The notes under the pieces are model-generated. The model was not told the origin of the DNA. It ran no database searches and was given only the letters and a program-made list of their open reading frames with translations. A DNA stretch of 64,000 bases, taken from positions 62,001-126,000 of the forward strand of contig NZ_FMCW01000020.1 in assembly GCF_900091595.1 (NCBI RefSeq). Direction: 5' to 3'. Of the stretch, positions 9,416 to 17,948 are shown piece after piece (position 1 is the stretch's first letter; every line of letters starts with the position of its first letter). The DNA comes from Micromonospora haikouensis (GTDB taxonomy: Bacteria; Actinomycetota; Actinomycetes; Mycobacteriales; Micromonosporaceae). Both the position numbers and the translations under genes were made by a program.

Positions 9416-10672
9416 ATGTCCGTGTTCCGTCGTACCGCGCTCGCGGCGGTGCTGACCGTCGCGGCGGCGGCGCTGTCGACCGCCGTCGCGCCAGCCGGCC
9501 CGGCGGCGGCCGGCCTCCCCACCGCGGCCGTGGCGCTCGGCGACAGCTTCATCAGCGGCGAGGGGGCCGGGTCGTACTCCCCGGTCGTGGACGTCAACGG
9601 CGTCAGCCAGGGCTTCCCCGGCTGGGACGCGCCGAACAGCAACGCGTACTTCTGCCACCGCTCGCCCAACGCGTCGCTGTTCCAGGCCGACCTGCCGGGC
9701 ATCACCGACCGGTTCAACCTGGCCTGCTCGGGCGGCCAGCCGTACGACATCGCCGGGGCCTCGGTCAACCGGGCCAAGGGCCGCTCGGTGGCCTCGCAGC
9801 TCGACCAGCTCCGCGCGGTCGCCCAGACCCACGACATCGACCTGGTGCTGGTCGGCCTCGGCTCGAACAACAGCTCGTTCACCTTCGGCAGCGTGGCGGA
9901 GAAGTGCGCCAACCGGTTCATCGCCGACGCGTGGACGGGCTGGTGGGAGTTCTGGGCGTATCTGGGCGGGCCGGTGCCGCAGGAGCCGTGCAGCGACGCC
10001 GACCTGGCCACCTCGGCGCAGTTCAGCGCGGCCACGGCGGAGACCACGGCCGCCGTACGGCAGCTGCTGGCCACCCTCGACCAGGTCGACGCCGACGGCC
10101 AGCACCGGGTCGTGTTCCAGGACTACACCAACCCGCTGCCGTTCGACCTGGCCTCGAACTACTGGGAGGAGGACGGCCGGGAAGACGACCGGGACAAGTT
10201 CCGTGACCTGGGCGCGGAGCGGTACGCGGCCGGCTGCCCGATCCACCGCGCGAGCCTCGCGCCGGGGCACCGCTTCTCCACCGGCCTGGGCACGATGGTC
10301 CGTTCGGTGCGCGACAGCCTGGCCACCGAGTTCCCGGCCGACGACCTGGTCTACCTGAACGTGCAGCGGGCGTTCGACGGCGCCCGGCTGTGCGAGCAGC
10401 CGACCAGCCCGTCGGGTGCGCTCGCCACGCCGATCCGGCTGATGGACGGCCCGAGCGGCAGCTTCGTGACCAGCCTCTCGGGCAAGGACAAGATCGACAT
10501 TCAGCGGATCGCCAACACCTGCGTCTCGTACTTCCAGACCTGCCAGGAGTCGTGGCACCCGAACGTGGCCGGGCACAAGGCGCTGGGGCGCTGCCTGGCC
10601 GGCGCGGCCGTCGCCGCCAACCGGGCCGTCGCCTGCGTCCGCGCGGCCGACGGCACGATCACCGTCAGCTGA
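9416..10672 (+). CDS. secreted SGNH/GDSL-family hydrolase
   Basis: A 418-residue exported esterase/lipase-like protein. The N-terminus has a Sec signal peptide (basic MSVFRRT, hydrophobic core to about residue 30, cleavage near the AxA of PAAAG). The SGNH block I follows directly as ALGDSFISGEGAG, supplying the catalytic Ser. GLGSNNSSF supplies the block III Asn, and the catalytic His is in ESWHPNVAGHKALG near the C-terminus (block V). Several Cys residues suggest disulfides in the mature extracellular enzyme. The ATG at 9416 was preferred over one at 9395 because GGAGGA at 9405-9410 lies at the correct distance. The substrate (lipid, acetylated carbohydrate or other ester) cannot be told from sequence. 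Confidence 0.85.
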   Translation: MSVFRRTALAAVLTVAAAALSTAVAPAGPAAAGLPTAAVALGDSFISGEGAGSYSPVVDVNGVSQGFPGWDAPNSNAYFCHRSPNASLFQADLPGITDRFNLACSGGQPYDIAGASVNRAKGRSVASQLDQLRAVAQTHDIDLVLVGLGSNNSSFTFGSVAEKCANRFIADAWTGWWEFWAYLGGPVPQEPCSDADLATSAQFSAATAETTAAVRQLLATLDQVDADGQHRVVFQDYTNPLPFDLASNYWEEDGREDDRDKFRDLGAERYAAGCPIHRASLAPGHRFSTGLGTMVRSVRDSLATEFPADDLVYLNVQRAFDGARLCEQPTSPSGALATPIRLMDGPSGSFVTSLSGKDKIDIQRIANTCVSYFQTCQESWHPNVAGHKALGRCLAGAAVAANRAVACVRAADGTITVS

Positions 10673-10678
10673 GGCGCA

Positions 10679-10726
10679 AGGAAGGGCCCCTTGTTAACGC
10701 ATTCTGTTGTACAGGGGGCCCTTCCT
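10679..10726. repeat. intergenic palindromic repeat, GGAAGGGCCCC family (copy 1)
   Basis: A perfect 12-bp inverted repeat: AGGAAGGGCCCC at 10679-10690 and its complement at 10715-10726, with a TTGTTAACGC-containing loop. It lies 6 bp after the SGNH hydrolase stop and just before the 3' end of the convergent methyltransferase gene, so it can serve as a bidirectional terminator. A second element at 28225-28271 shares its outer arm and the TTAACGC core, so this is a dispersed repeat and not only a local hairpin. Confidence 0.7.
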
Positions 10727-10734
10727 AACCGTCG

Positions 10735-11373
10735 CTAACCACGGCGGGCGGCGCCGAGGACGTGCGGGGAGGGCGGCAGCGGGATCGGGGTGTCGGGGAA
10801 GCGGAACCGGTGCAGGTCGGTCAGCGTGAAGCCGGCCGCCTCGATCGCGGCGACGGTGTCCCGCCCCGTGTGGCAGCCGCCGCAGACCAGCGGCCAGCAG
10901 GTGGCGTCGACGAGGCGCTGCGCCCAGCGCAGGGCGCCGGGCCGCTCGGCGCGTACGTGCTCGAAGAAGCGCAGCTGCCCACCGGGGCGCAGCACCCGGT
11001 GGGCCTCGCGCAGCGCGGCGGCCTGGTCCGGCACCGAGCAGAGCACCAGGGAGAACACGACGGCGTCGGCGCGGCCGTCGGCGACGGGCAGCGCCTCGGC
11101 CACCCCGGCCGCCACGGTGACCGGCACCGGCGCGGCGGTGGCGGCGTCCCGCGCGGCCCGGCGCAGCAGGGGTTCCGGCTCGACGGCGAGCACGGCGGCG
11201 ACCGTCGGCGGGTAGTGCGCGAAGGCCCGGCCGTTGCCGGCGCCCACCTCGACCACCCGGCCGCGCAGGCCGGCCGCGAGCCGGCGGCGGTGCGCGCCGA
11301 CCCCGAGCCGGTCCAGCACGTCGGTGGCCCGCCCGTAGCGCCGGGCGAAGATCGGACGGGAGACCCCGGACAT
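10735..11373 (-). CDS. class I SAM-dependent methyltransferase (UbiE/Methyltransf_11 type)
   Basis: A 212-residue protein with a Rossmann-type methyltransferase fold. The SAM-binding motif I is [12 protein letters not shown] at about residues 40-51. An acidic position follows (VEPEP), and motif post-I/II appears as [14 protein letters not shown]. The [20 protein letters not shown] segment is typical of the Methyltransf_11 family. The C-terminal [19 protein letters not shown] is characteristic of phosphatidylethanolamine/menaquinone-type methyltransferase relatives. The ATG at 11373 follows a purine-rich GAGAGGGGG. It lies 50 bp downstream of nsrR on the same strand and might be cotranscribed with it. 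The substrate is unknown. Confidence 0.8.
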   Translation of the reverse strand: MSGVSRPIFARRYGRATDVLDRLGVGAHRRRLAAGLRGRVVEVGAGNGRAFAHYPPTVAAVLAVEPEPLLRRAARDAATAAPVPVTVAAGVAEALPVADGRADAVVFSLVLCSVPDQAAALREAHRVLRPGGQLRFFEHVRAERPGALRWAQRLVDATCWPLVCGGCHTGRDTVAAIEAAGFTLTDLHRFRFPDTPIPLPPSPHVLGAARRG

Positions 11374-11423
11374 CGCATCCCCCTCTCGCTCGTTCGAGCC
11401 TAGCCCGGTCGCGGGCGGGTCGC

Positions 11424-11879
11424 TCAGAGCGGCACGGCGGCCGGCGGCGGGGTCGGCCGGGGGCCGAGGGTGAGCAGCAGCGGGCCCGCCGGTCCGTCGA
11501 CCAGGTCGGCCAGCCGCGTCTCGTCGAGTACGGCGAGGAACGCGGCCTGCGCGCGGCGCAACTGCCCGCGCAGCCGGCAGTCCACCGCCAGCGGGCAGGC
11601 CGGCTGTTCGCAGGAGACCACCTCGTCGTCGCCCTCGAAGGCGCGGACGACGGCGCCCACGGTGAGCTGACCGGCCGCCTCGGCGATGGCCACCCCACCC
11701 GAGCGGCCCCGGATGGTCACCAGCACCCCGAGGCGTTGCAAGCGCTGGACGACCTTGGCGACGTGGCTGCGGGGCAGCGCGAGCCGCTCGGCGAGCTCGT
11801 CCACCGTCGTGCGCGCCGGGGTGACGGCGGCCAGCATGGCGATGCGCAGCGCCATGTCGGTGGACCGGTTGAGCTTCAC
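11424..11879 (-). CDS. nsrR: NsrR-type Rrf2-family nitric-oxide-sensing repressor
   Basis: A 151-residue Rrf2-family regulator. The N-terminal winged helix covers residues 1-60 ([21 protein letters not shown] recognition region and the RGRSGGV wing). Three cysteines, Cys90, Cys95 and Cys101, have the C-x4-C-x5-C spacing known from E. coli NsrR. Asp8, the fourth cluster ligand described for Streptomyces NsrR, is also present. These features predict a [4Fe-4S] cluster that is destroyed by NO, which releases repression. It is divergent from the flavohaemoglobin gene, the classic NsrR target, with a perfect palindrome in the gap. Together this makes NsrR more likely than IscR or another Rrf2 protein. 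Confidence 0.88.
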   Translation of the reverse strand: MKLNRSTDMALRIAMLAAVTPARTTVDELAERLALPRSHVAKVVQRLQRLGVLVTIRGRSGGVAIAEAAGQLTVGAVVRAFEGDDEVVSCEQPACPLAVDCRLRGQLRRAQAAFLAVLDETRLADLVDGPAGPLLLTLGPRPTPPPAAVPL

Positions 11880-11980
11880 GCACCGACCCTAGCCAGCGGA
11901 TCCGTCCTGCGGCACGGGCCGGAAGGCCGGTGCCCGCTGTGATCCGGACGACCCCCGACCCGGGACCTTCGACCCTGAAG

Positions 11981-11997
11981 AGGAATCTCTGATTCCT
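11981..11997. promoter_or_regulatory. candidate NsrR operator
   Basis: AGGAATC-TCT-GATTCCT is a perfect 7-bp inverted repeat with a 3-bp spacer. It lies in a locally AT-rich stretch between nsrR (start 11879) and hmp (start 12057), 60 bp before the hmp start codon. Its placement, symmetry and the identity of the flanking genes make it the likely NsrR binding site controlling hmp and perhaps nsrR itself. Confidence 0.6.
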
Positions 11998-12056
11998 GTT
12001 TATTGGGCACATCGGGAGCCCGGCGGGACGAAGCCGGCCCAACCGCAGGAGGAAAC

Positions 12057-13280
12057 GTGCTCACGGAATCTTCGGCAGCAGTGGTACGGGCGACCCTGCC
12101 CGCGGTGCAGGCGCACGGCGCGGCGATCACCGGCCGGTTCTACCAGCGGATGTTCGCCGCCCATCCGGAGCTGCTGGACCTGTTCAACCGGGGCAACCAG
12201 GCCACCGGGGCGCAGCAGGCCGCGCTGGCCGCCGCCGTCGTCGCGTACGCGGAGCACCTGGTCGGCCTCAGCGACGTGCCGTGGGGGCCGATCCTGGACC
12301 GGATCGCGCACAAGCACGCCTCGCTCGGCATCACGCCGGCCCAGTACACCATCGTGGGGCGGCACCTGCTCGCCGCCGTCGGCGAGGTGCTCGGGGACGC
12401 GGTCACCCCGGAGGTCGTCGCGGCGTGGGACGAGACGTACTGGCTGCTGGCCTGCGAGCTGGTGGCCCGGGAGGCGCGGCTCTACCAGGGCGCGGGGGTC
12501 GTCGAGGGCGGGTCGGTCTGGCGGGCGTGGCGGGTGGTCGAACGGACCCGGGAGACCGCGGACGTGGTCTCCTTCGGCCTGGCGCCGGCCGACGGCGGCG
12601 ACGTGCCCGGCTTCGTCCCCGGCCAGTACGTCTCCGTCGCGGTCGACCTCGACGGCGACCGGGGTCAGCAGATCCGGCAGTACAGCCTCTCCGGCCGCCC
12701 GGGGGCGGCGCGCTGGCGGATCACCGTCAAGCGGGTACGCGGCGTGGCCGGCGCGCCCGACGGGATGGTCTCCACCTTCCTGCACGACCGGGTCGCCGTG
12801 GGCGACACGCTGCGGCTGAGCCCGCCGTTCGGTGAGGTCAGCGCGGTGGCCGGGGACGGGCCGCTGGTGCTGGTCAGCGCCGGCATCGGGCTCACCCCGG
12901 CGATGTCCGCGCTGGAGCACCTGGCGGTCACCGCGCCGCAGCGGCCGGTGACCCTGGTGCACGCCGACCGGGCCGGCACCGCGCACGCGCTGCGCGACGA
13001 GCTGCCCCGGCTGCACCACGCCCTGCCCAACCTGCGGACCGCGCTCTGGTACGAGGACCCGGACGGGGCCGACGGCTCCCTCACCGAGCTGCCCGTGCGG
13101 GTCACCCCGGGGCGGGTCGACCCGGAGCTGATCCCGCTCGCCGCCGACGCCCACGTGCACCTGTGCGGGCCGCTGCCGTTCATGAACCAGGTCCGGGGCG
13201 GCCTGCTGCGCCGGGGCTTCCCGCATGACCGGATCGCCTACGAGGTGTTCGGCCCCGGCATGCTCCGCGACGCGGACTGA
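12057..13280 (+). CDS. hmp: flavohaemoglobin, nitric oxide dioxygenase
   Basis: A 407-residue protein with a globin domain (about 1-140) fused to an FAD/NAD(P)H reductase domain (about 150-400). It oxidises NO to nitrate in the cytosol. The globin shows the distal Tyr in [16 protein letters not shown], and the proximal-His helix around [14 protein letters not shown]. The FAD-binding motif is RQYSLSG. The NAD(P)H-binding part includes [18 protein letters not shown] and [14 protein letters not shown]. The GTG at 12057 is preceded by AGGAGG, and the N-terminus matches that of known Hmp proteins. Divergence from nsrR and the palindrome between them imply NO-induced expression. Confidence 0.93.
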   Translation: MLTESSAAVVRATLPAVQAHGAAITGRFYQRMFAAHPELLDLFNRGNQATGAQQAALAAAVVAYAEHLVGLSDVPWGPILDRIAHKHASLGITPAQYTIVGRHLLAAVGEVLGDAVTPEVVAAWDETYWLLACELVAREARLYQGAGVVEGGSVWRAWRVVERTRETADVVSFGLAPADGGDVPGFVPGQYVSVAVDLDGDRGQQIRQYSLSGRPGAARWRITVKRVRGVAGAPDGMVSTFLHDRVAVGDTLRLSPPFGEVSAVAGDGPLVLVSAGIGLTPAMSALEHLAVTAPQRPVTLVHADRAGTAHALRDELPRLHHALPNLRTALWYEDPDGADGSLTELPVRVTPGRVDPELIPLAADAHVHLCGPLPFMNQVRGGLLRRGFPHDRIAYEVFGPGMLRDAD

Positions 13281-13358
13281 CGCTGCGGCCGGGACCGGCA
13301 TCGCGAGAAGTCGGCGGTGCGCCGGTTAGGCGGCGGGGGCGAGGGTAGGGACTCTGCC

Positions 13359-14624
13359 ATGCGCATCGCGATGATCTCGGAGCACGCCAGCCCGCTCGCC
13401 GTGCTCGGGGAGCAGGGCGCCGGAGGGCAGGGCGTCGGAGACGGGGCCACCGGCGGGGAGGGCGCCGGCGGGCAGCACGCCCACGTGGCGGAGCTGGCCG
13501 CCGAGCTGGTCGGCCAGGGCCACGACGTGCGCGTCTACACCCGCCGCGACTCCCCCGCCCTGCCCGACGCGGTGCCCACCGGCGACGGCTACCAGGTGTG
13601 GCACGTGCCGGCGGGCCCGGCCCGCCGGCTGCCCTCGGACGAGCTGCTGCCGCACCTGGGCGAGTTCGGCCGGTGGCTGGCCGGCCAGTGGCGCGACGGC
13701 GGCTGGCTGCCCGACGTCGCGCACGCCCACTTCTGGACGAGCGGGCTGGCCACCGTGCACGCGGGACGTCGCGCCGGGGTTCCGGTGGTGCTGACGTACC
13801 ACGCGTTGGGCGCGGCGGCGGCCCGGCGGCAGCGGGACCCCCGGCACGCCGGCCCACCGGGGCGGCTCGGCTACGAGCGCGCCCTCGGCCGGGCGGTGGA
13901 CCGGGTGGTCGTGCAGTCCCAGGAGGAGGTCGGCGAGCTGGTCCGCCTCGGCGTTCCCCGGTCCCGGATGGCGCTGGTCCCGGCCGGGGTCAACGAGCGG
14001 ATCTTCCGCCCGGACGGCCCGGTCGCCCCGCGCGACCCGGCCCGCCCGCGCGTGCTCACCGTCGGGCGGCTGGCGGAGCGCATGGGCCTCCAGGAGGTCG
14101 TCCGGGCGATGCCGGCCGTGCCGGACGCCGAGTGCGTGATCGTCGGCGGCCCGCCGGCGGGGCTGCTGCCCGCTGACGGCTTCGCCCGCCGGCTGACCGC
14201 GCTCGCCGAGTCGTGCGGGGTGGCCGACCGGGTCCGGCTGGTCGGTGCGGTCCCCCGCGCGGAGCTGGCCGCCTGGTACCGCTCGGCGGACGTGCTGGTC
14301 GCCGCCAGCTGGCACGAGCCGTTCGGGGTGACCCCGCTGGAGGGCATGGCCTGCGGGGTGCCGGTGATCGGCACCGACGTGGGCGGCATCGCCGACACCG
14401 TCGTCGACGGGCTCACCGGCGACCTGGTGCCGCCGCGCGACCCGCGCGCGCTGGGCGTGGCGATCCGCCGGCTGCTCGCCGACAACGTGCGCCGCTTCGC
14501 GTACGCGACGGCGGCGCTGGACCGGATCCGCAGCCGGTACTCCTGGCGGCGCTGCGCCGAGCAGCTCGGCGCCGTGTACGCGTCGGTGGGCGCCGCCGCC
14601 CGGCCGGCGCCGGCGATGGCCTGA
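13359..14624 (+). CDS. GT4-family glycosyltransferase
   Basis: A 421-residue retaining GT-B glycosyltransferase. The C-terminal Glycos_transf_1 domain holds the donor-binding E-x7-E region in HEPFGVTPLEGMACGVPVIG, then GGIADTVVDG. Preceding blocks are LTVGRLAERMGLQEVVRAM and VRLVGAVPRAELAAWYRSADV. The N-terminal acceptor domain starts MRIAMISEHASPLA and carries the expected GGQHAHVAELA turn. Here the turn is preceded by an unusual run of Gly/Gln/Ala (GEQGAGGQGVGDGATGGEGAGG) that looks like a local duplication of the loop. The overall pattern is close to MshA/sucrose-synthase-like actinobacterial transferases, but donor and acceptor cannot be assigned. It lies 78 bp downstream of hmp. Confidence 0.87.
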   Translation: MRIAMISEHASPLAVLGEQGAGGQGVGDGATGGEGAGGQHAHVAELAAELVGQGHDVRVYTRRDSPALPDAVPTGDGYQVWHVPAGPARRLPSDELLPHLGEFGRWLAGQWRDGGWLPDVAHAHFWTSGLATVHAGRRAGVPVVLTYHALGAAAARRQRDPRHAGPPGRLGYERALGRAVDRVVVQSQEEVGELVRLGVPRSRMALVPAGVNERIFRPDGPVAPRDPARPRVLTVGRLAERMGLQEVVRAMPAVPDAECVIVGGPPAGLLPADGFARRLTALAESCGVADRVRLVGAVPRAELAAWYRSADVLVAASWHEPFGVTPLEGMACGVPVIGTDVGGIADTVVDGLTGDLVPPRDPRALGVAIRRLLADNVRRFAYATAALDRIRSRYSWRRCAEQLGAVYASVGAAARPAPAMA

Positions 14625-14683
14625 CGGGTCCGCACCACCCACCCTGGCTACCCGCCGGTAGCTTACGGCCGTAGGCTGGGCCG

Positions 14684-15547
14684 GTGAGCGCGCCCGGGGA
14701 GTACACGCAGGAGTACGTCGACGTCGATGGGGCCCGGCTCGGGGTGCAGGTCTACCCCGAGCCCGACGGGGCCCCCGGCGCCCCGGTCGTGGTGATCTGG
14801 CCCGCCATGGGGGTGCGCGCCCGCTACTACCGCCCCTTCGCCGCGCACCTGCGGGCCGCCGGCCTCGCCGTGGTCGTCGCCGACCTGCGCGGGAGCGGGG
14901 AGAGCACGCCCGCGCCGAGCCGCGCCTGCCGGTACGGCTACGCCGAGCTGGCCGCCGACGTGGGCGCGGTGCTGGCCGCGCTGAAGCCCCGGCTGGACGG
15001 CCGGCCCACGATCCTGCTCGGGCACTCCCTCGGCGGCCAGGCCGCCCTGCTGCACCTGGCCCTGCACGGCACCGGCGCGGTGGACGGGCTGGCCCTGGTC
15101 GCCGTCGGCGTCCCCTACTGGCGCAACTATCCCGGCCCACGCCGGTTCGGGGTCCTGCCGTACACCCAGGGGATCGCCGCCACCGCCCGGCTGCTCGGCG
15201 TCTGGCCGGGCTGGGGGTTCGGCGGCCGGCAGGCGCGCGGGGTGATCCGGGACTGGGCGCACACCGCGCGCGCCGGCCGCTTCCCCGCCCTGGACGGCGT
15301 GGACGTCGAGGCGGCGCTGCGCACGCTGGACGTACCGGTCCTCGCGGTGAGCGTCGACGACGACCAGTACACCCCGCACGGCACGGTGGACCACCTCTGC
15401 GGCAAGCTCGCCGCGGCCACCGTCGTGCGCGAGCGCCTCACGGCGGCGCGGGCGGGCGCCCCGCTGGACCACTTCACCTGGGTACGCGCCAGCGGGCCGG
15501 TCGCCGCCCGGGTGGCGGCGTGGGCGGCCGACCTGCCCGGGGCCTGA
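14684..15547 (+). CDS. alpha/beta hydrolase (serine hydrolase)
   Basis: A 287-residue alpha/beta-hydrolase-fold protein. The oxyanion region is VIWPAMGVRARYYRPFA, the GRGSGxS-like loop is DLRGSGEST, and the nucleophile elbow is LLGHSLGGQAA (Ser at about residue 117). A cap region with PYWRNYPGPRR and several Trp residues follows. The acidic residue is likely in SVDDDQYTP and the catalytic His in LDHFTWV near residue 263. The start is a GTG at 14684. The sequence resembles actinobacterial 'alpha/beta fold' esterases with no defined substrate. Confidence 0.82.
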   Translation: MSAPGEYTQEYVDVDGARLGVQVYPEPDGAPGAPVVVIWPAMGVRARYYRPFAAHLRAAGLAVVVADLRGSGESTPAPSRACRYGYAELAADVGAVLAALKPRLDGRPTILLGHSLGGQAALLHLALHGTGAVDGLALVAVGVPYWRNYPGPRRFGVLPYTQGIAATARLLGVWPGWGFGGRQARGVIRDWAHTARAGRFPALDGVDVEAALRTLDVPVLAVSVDDDQYTPHGTVDHLCGKLAAATVVRERLTAARAGAPLDHFTWVRASGPVAARVAAWAADLPGA

Positions 15548-15625
15548 CATCCGGCTTCCCGTCCCGGGGCGTACTCCCGCGATCGGCGGGTATGCCGCTG
15601 CGCCCGTACGGTGGAAGGGGATCAG

Positions 15626-16255
15626 ATGTCCGAACGACACACCGCCCTGCGCTCGATGCACGACCTCGGCCTCGCCGCCTGGTTCGGCGGCTCGCTGATG
15701 GGGGCGCTCGGCGTCAACGGCGCGGCGGCACAGATCGACGACTCGACCCAGCGGCTCCCGGTGGCCTCCGCCGGATGGTCCCGGTGGACGCCGGTCAACG
15801 CGGCGGCGATCGGGGCCCACCTGGCCGGCGCGGTCGGCGAACTGGCGACCGAGAGCCCCCGCATGCTCGCCCAGTCCGGGGTGGGCCGGATGAGCGCCGT
15901 GAAGACGGCCCTCACGGTGGGCGCGCTGGCGGTCACCGGCTACAGCCGGCTGCTCGGCATGCGGCTGCAACGGGCCGGCGGCCCCTCGGTCGAGGGGATC
16001 ACCGAACCGAACCCGCAGACGCCGGCCGACGTGGCCTCCTACCAGCGGCAGATGCGGCTGCTCCAGTGGACCATTCCCGCGCTCACCGGCGCGCTGGTGG
16101 TGGTCACCGCCTACATGAGCGAGCAGCAGAAGCCCGGCCAGGTGTTCCGGGGGATGATCGGCCGGGTCGGCGGGCTGGCGAGCGCGCCGAAGACCATCGG
16201 CAAGGTGGCCGCGATGGGCGCGGCCAAGCGCCAGATGGCCATGTCCGGCCGCTGA
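15626..16255 (+). CDS. conserved actinobacterial hypothetical protein with membrane segments
   Basis: A 209-residue protein of a type widely found in actinobacteria but without known function. It starts MSERHTALRSMHDLGLAAWFGGSLMGALGVNG. Hydrophobic stretches occur at about residues 17-40, 95-110 and 145-165. Between them are a conserved Trp-Thr-Pro segment (SRWTPVNAAAIGAHLAGAVGEL) and EGITEPNPQTP. The ATG at 15626 was chosen over one 15 bp upstream because of GGAAGGGG at 15613-15620. It ends just before a strong hairpin terminator. No catalytic motif is visible. Confidence 0.75.
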   Translation: MSERHTALRSMHDLGLAAWFGGSLMGALGVNGAAAQIDDSTQRLPVASAGWSRWTPVNAAAIGAHLAGAVGELATESPRMLAQSGVGRMSAVKTALTVGALAVTGYSRLLGMRLQRAGGPSVEGITEPNPQTPADVASYQRQMRLLQWTIPALTGALVVVTAYMSEQQKPGQVFRGMIGRVGGLASAPKTIGKVAAMGAAKRQMAMSGR

Positions 16256-16266
16256 CCGTCCGCCGC

Positions 16267-16312
16267 GCGCCGCCCCTGCCCCGCCCAGCCACGGGCGGGG
16301 CAGGGGCGGCGC
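16267..16312. terminator. bidirectional hairpin terminator with 20-bp perfect stem
   Basis: Positions 16267-16286 and 16293-16312 are exact reverse complements of each other, separated by the 6-nt loop AGCCAC. The stem is nearly all G:C and lies between two convergent genes ending at 16255 and 16348. There is no clear U-tract on either side, as is common in actinomycete terminators. Confidence 0.85.
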
Positions 16313-16347
16313 CCTGGCGGAGACGACCGGCATGCACCCGGAGGGGA

Positions 16348-17256
16348 TCAGCCGCCGCGGCTGACCCCGGTGGACGCGAGGGCCGCCCGGCCGAGGAGTT
16401 CGGCCAGCCGGGCGGCGTCGCGCTGGGCCCGGTCGCCGCAGCAGTTGTTGAACAACACGTGCAGCTCGTCGACGCCGTCGGCCAGCCCGGTCAGCAGCTC
16501 CGCCCAGGTGCGCAGCTCCCGCTCGCCGTAGGCGTACCGGAACTTGTCCTGCTTGTCGCCGCTCTCCCACGCCGCGCTGTGGCCGTGGAACCGGACCACG
16601 GCCGGGTTCGCGGTGGCGACCAGGATCGGCGGCACCGACGAGGCGAACCCCTGTGGCATGTCCACGCAGACGAAGGAGAGGTCGTGCTCGCGCAGGAGGG
16701 TCAACGTGCGCAGCGCGGCGGCCTCGTCGGCGAACCAGGAGCCGTGCCGCAGCTCGACGCTCACCCGCCAGGGGCGCAGCCGCGCGGCGGTCTCGACGAT
16801 GCGCCGCTCGGCGGCGGCGCTGCGCGCCAGCCACGGTGGAAACTGCAACAGCACCGCGCCGAGCCGGTCGGCCGCCGCGATCGGCTCCAGCGCCGCGCGG
16901 AACCGGCTCCACAGCTCGTCGTACGCCCCGGCGGGCAGGTCCCGGCGGCGCACGCGCGACGGGCCGCCGGCCGGGCGCAGGTCCCGGGGCAGCACCGAGA
17001 CCGGCGTCGGGTGGCCGGTGAAGAGGCTGAACGCCTTGACGTCGAAGGTGAAGCCGGGCGGGGTGGCGGCCACCCACCCGGCGGTGGTCTCCGGCACGGG
17101 CACCGCGTAGTAGGAGGTGTCCACCTCGACCAGCCCGAACCGTTCGGCATAGAAGCCGAGGCGGCCGGCGGGGGTGTTGACGGCGCGCGGATACCACCCG
17201 GAGCGCAGCAGCAGCTGGTCGGCCCACGAGGACGTGCCCACCCTGATCTCACCCAT
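16348..17256 (-). CDS. DUF72-family protein
   Basis: A 302-residue TIM-barrel-like DUF72 protein (YecE family), whose function is unknown. Family landmarks are GTSSWAD near the N-terminus, LVEVDTSYYAVP, FTFDVKAFSLFTGH, VLLQFPPWL, VSVELRHGSWF and VRFHGHSAAWES. The C-terminus has the typical LFNNCCGDRAQRDAARLAELL. The ATG at 17256 was chosen because the family starts directly with a strand leading to GTSSW. The longer upstream frame adds a Pro/Arg-rich leader with no similarity to the family and would overlap the promoter of the divergent DinB gene. Confidence 0.87.
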   Translation of the reverse strand: MGEIRVGTSSWADQLLLRSGWYPRAVNTPAGRLGFYAERFGLVEVDTSYYAVPVPETTAGWVAATPPGFTFDVKAFSLFTGHPTPVSVLPRDLRPAGGPSRVRRRDLPAGAYDELWSRFRAALEPIAAADRLGAVLLQFPPWLARSAAAERRIVETAARLRPWRVSVELRHGSWFADEAAALRTLTLLREHDLSFVCVDMPQGFASSVPPILVATANPAVVRFHGHSAAWESGDKQDKFRYAYGERELRTWAELLTGLADGVDELHVLFNNCCGDRAQRDAARLAELLGRAALASTGVSRGG

Positions 17257-17387
17257 GTGGATCAGTGGACCGCGCCCCGGGCGGATCGGCAACCGGAGCG
17301 GCGGCTGCCGCCCGGAGGGCCGGGCGTGGCGGAAGTGTCGGTGGGTCTGCATAGGTTGGTCGGGACGTGACCAGGAAGGACGGTGGC

Positions 17388-17888
17388 ATGACCAGTCCCG
17401 AGCAGTTCCGCACCGGCGAGCGGCCCGACCTGTTGCAGGCGCTGCGCCAGCAGCGCGCCTTCCTGCGCAGGACCGTGGACGGCCTCACCGACGAGCAGGC
17501 CGCACTGCGCAGCACCGTCAGCGAGCTCTGCCTCGGCGGCCTGATCAAACACGTCGCCCTCATCGAGCAGACGTGGCTGCGGTTCGCCGTGCACGGCGCC
17601 GAGGCGATGCAGGCCGGCCAGGATGACTGGGCCGACGGCTTCCGGATGGACGACACCCTGGCGGCCCTGCTCGACCGCTACGCCCGGGTGGCCTCGGCGA
17701 CCGACGAGCTGGTCGCCACGCTCGACCTGGACGCCGCCCACCCGTTGCCCGCCGCTCCCTGGTTCGAGCCCGGGGCGAGCTGGTCGGTGCGCCGGGTGCT
17801 GCTGCACGTGATCGCCGAGACGTCCCAGCACGCCGGGCACGCCGACATCCTCCGTGAGGCCATCGACGGCGCGAAGACGATGGGCTGA
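17388..17888 (+). CDS. DinB/DUF664-family protein
   Basis: A 166-residue four-helix-bundle protein of the DinB superfamily, whose members in high-GC Gram-positives are often mycothiol- or metal-dependent enzymes. The metal-binding histidines are visible as GGLIKHVALIEQTW (first His), and LLHVIAETSQHAGHADILREA (last His pair). The ATG at 17388 has AGGAAGGA seven bases upstream; an in-frame GTG at 17367 is less well placed. It is divergent from the DUF72 gene. A second, distant DinB-like gene occurs at 23088-23600. Confidence 0.84.
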   Translation: MTSPEQFRTGERPDLLQALRQQRAFLRRTVDGLTDEQAALRSTVSELCLGGLIKHVALIEQTWLRFAVHGAEAMQAGQDDWADGFRMDDTLAALLDRYARVASATDELVATLDLDAAHPLPAAPWFEPGASWSVRRVLLHVIAETSQHAGHADILREAIDGAKTMG

Positions 17889-17948
17889 GCTGGTCCGTTC
17901 CGGTGGCGATGTGACGCCCGCGCGCCCGATGGCGCTGAGGGACACGAG

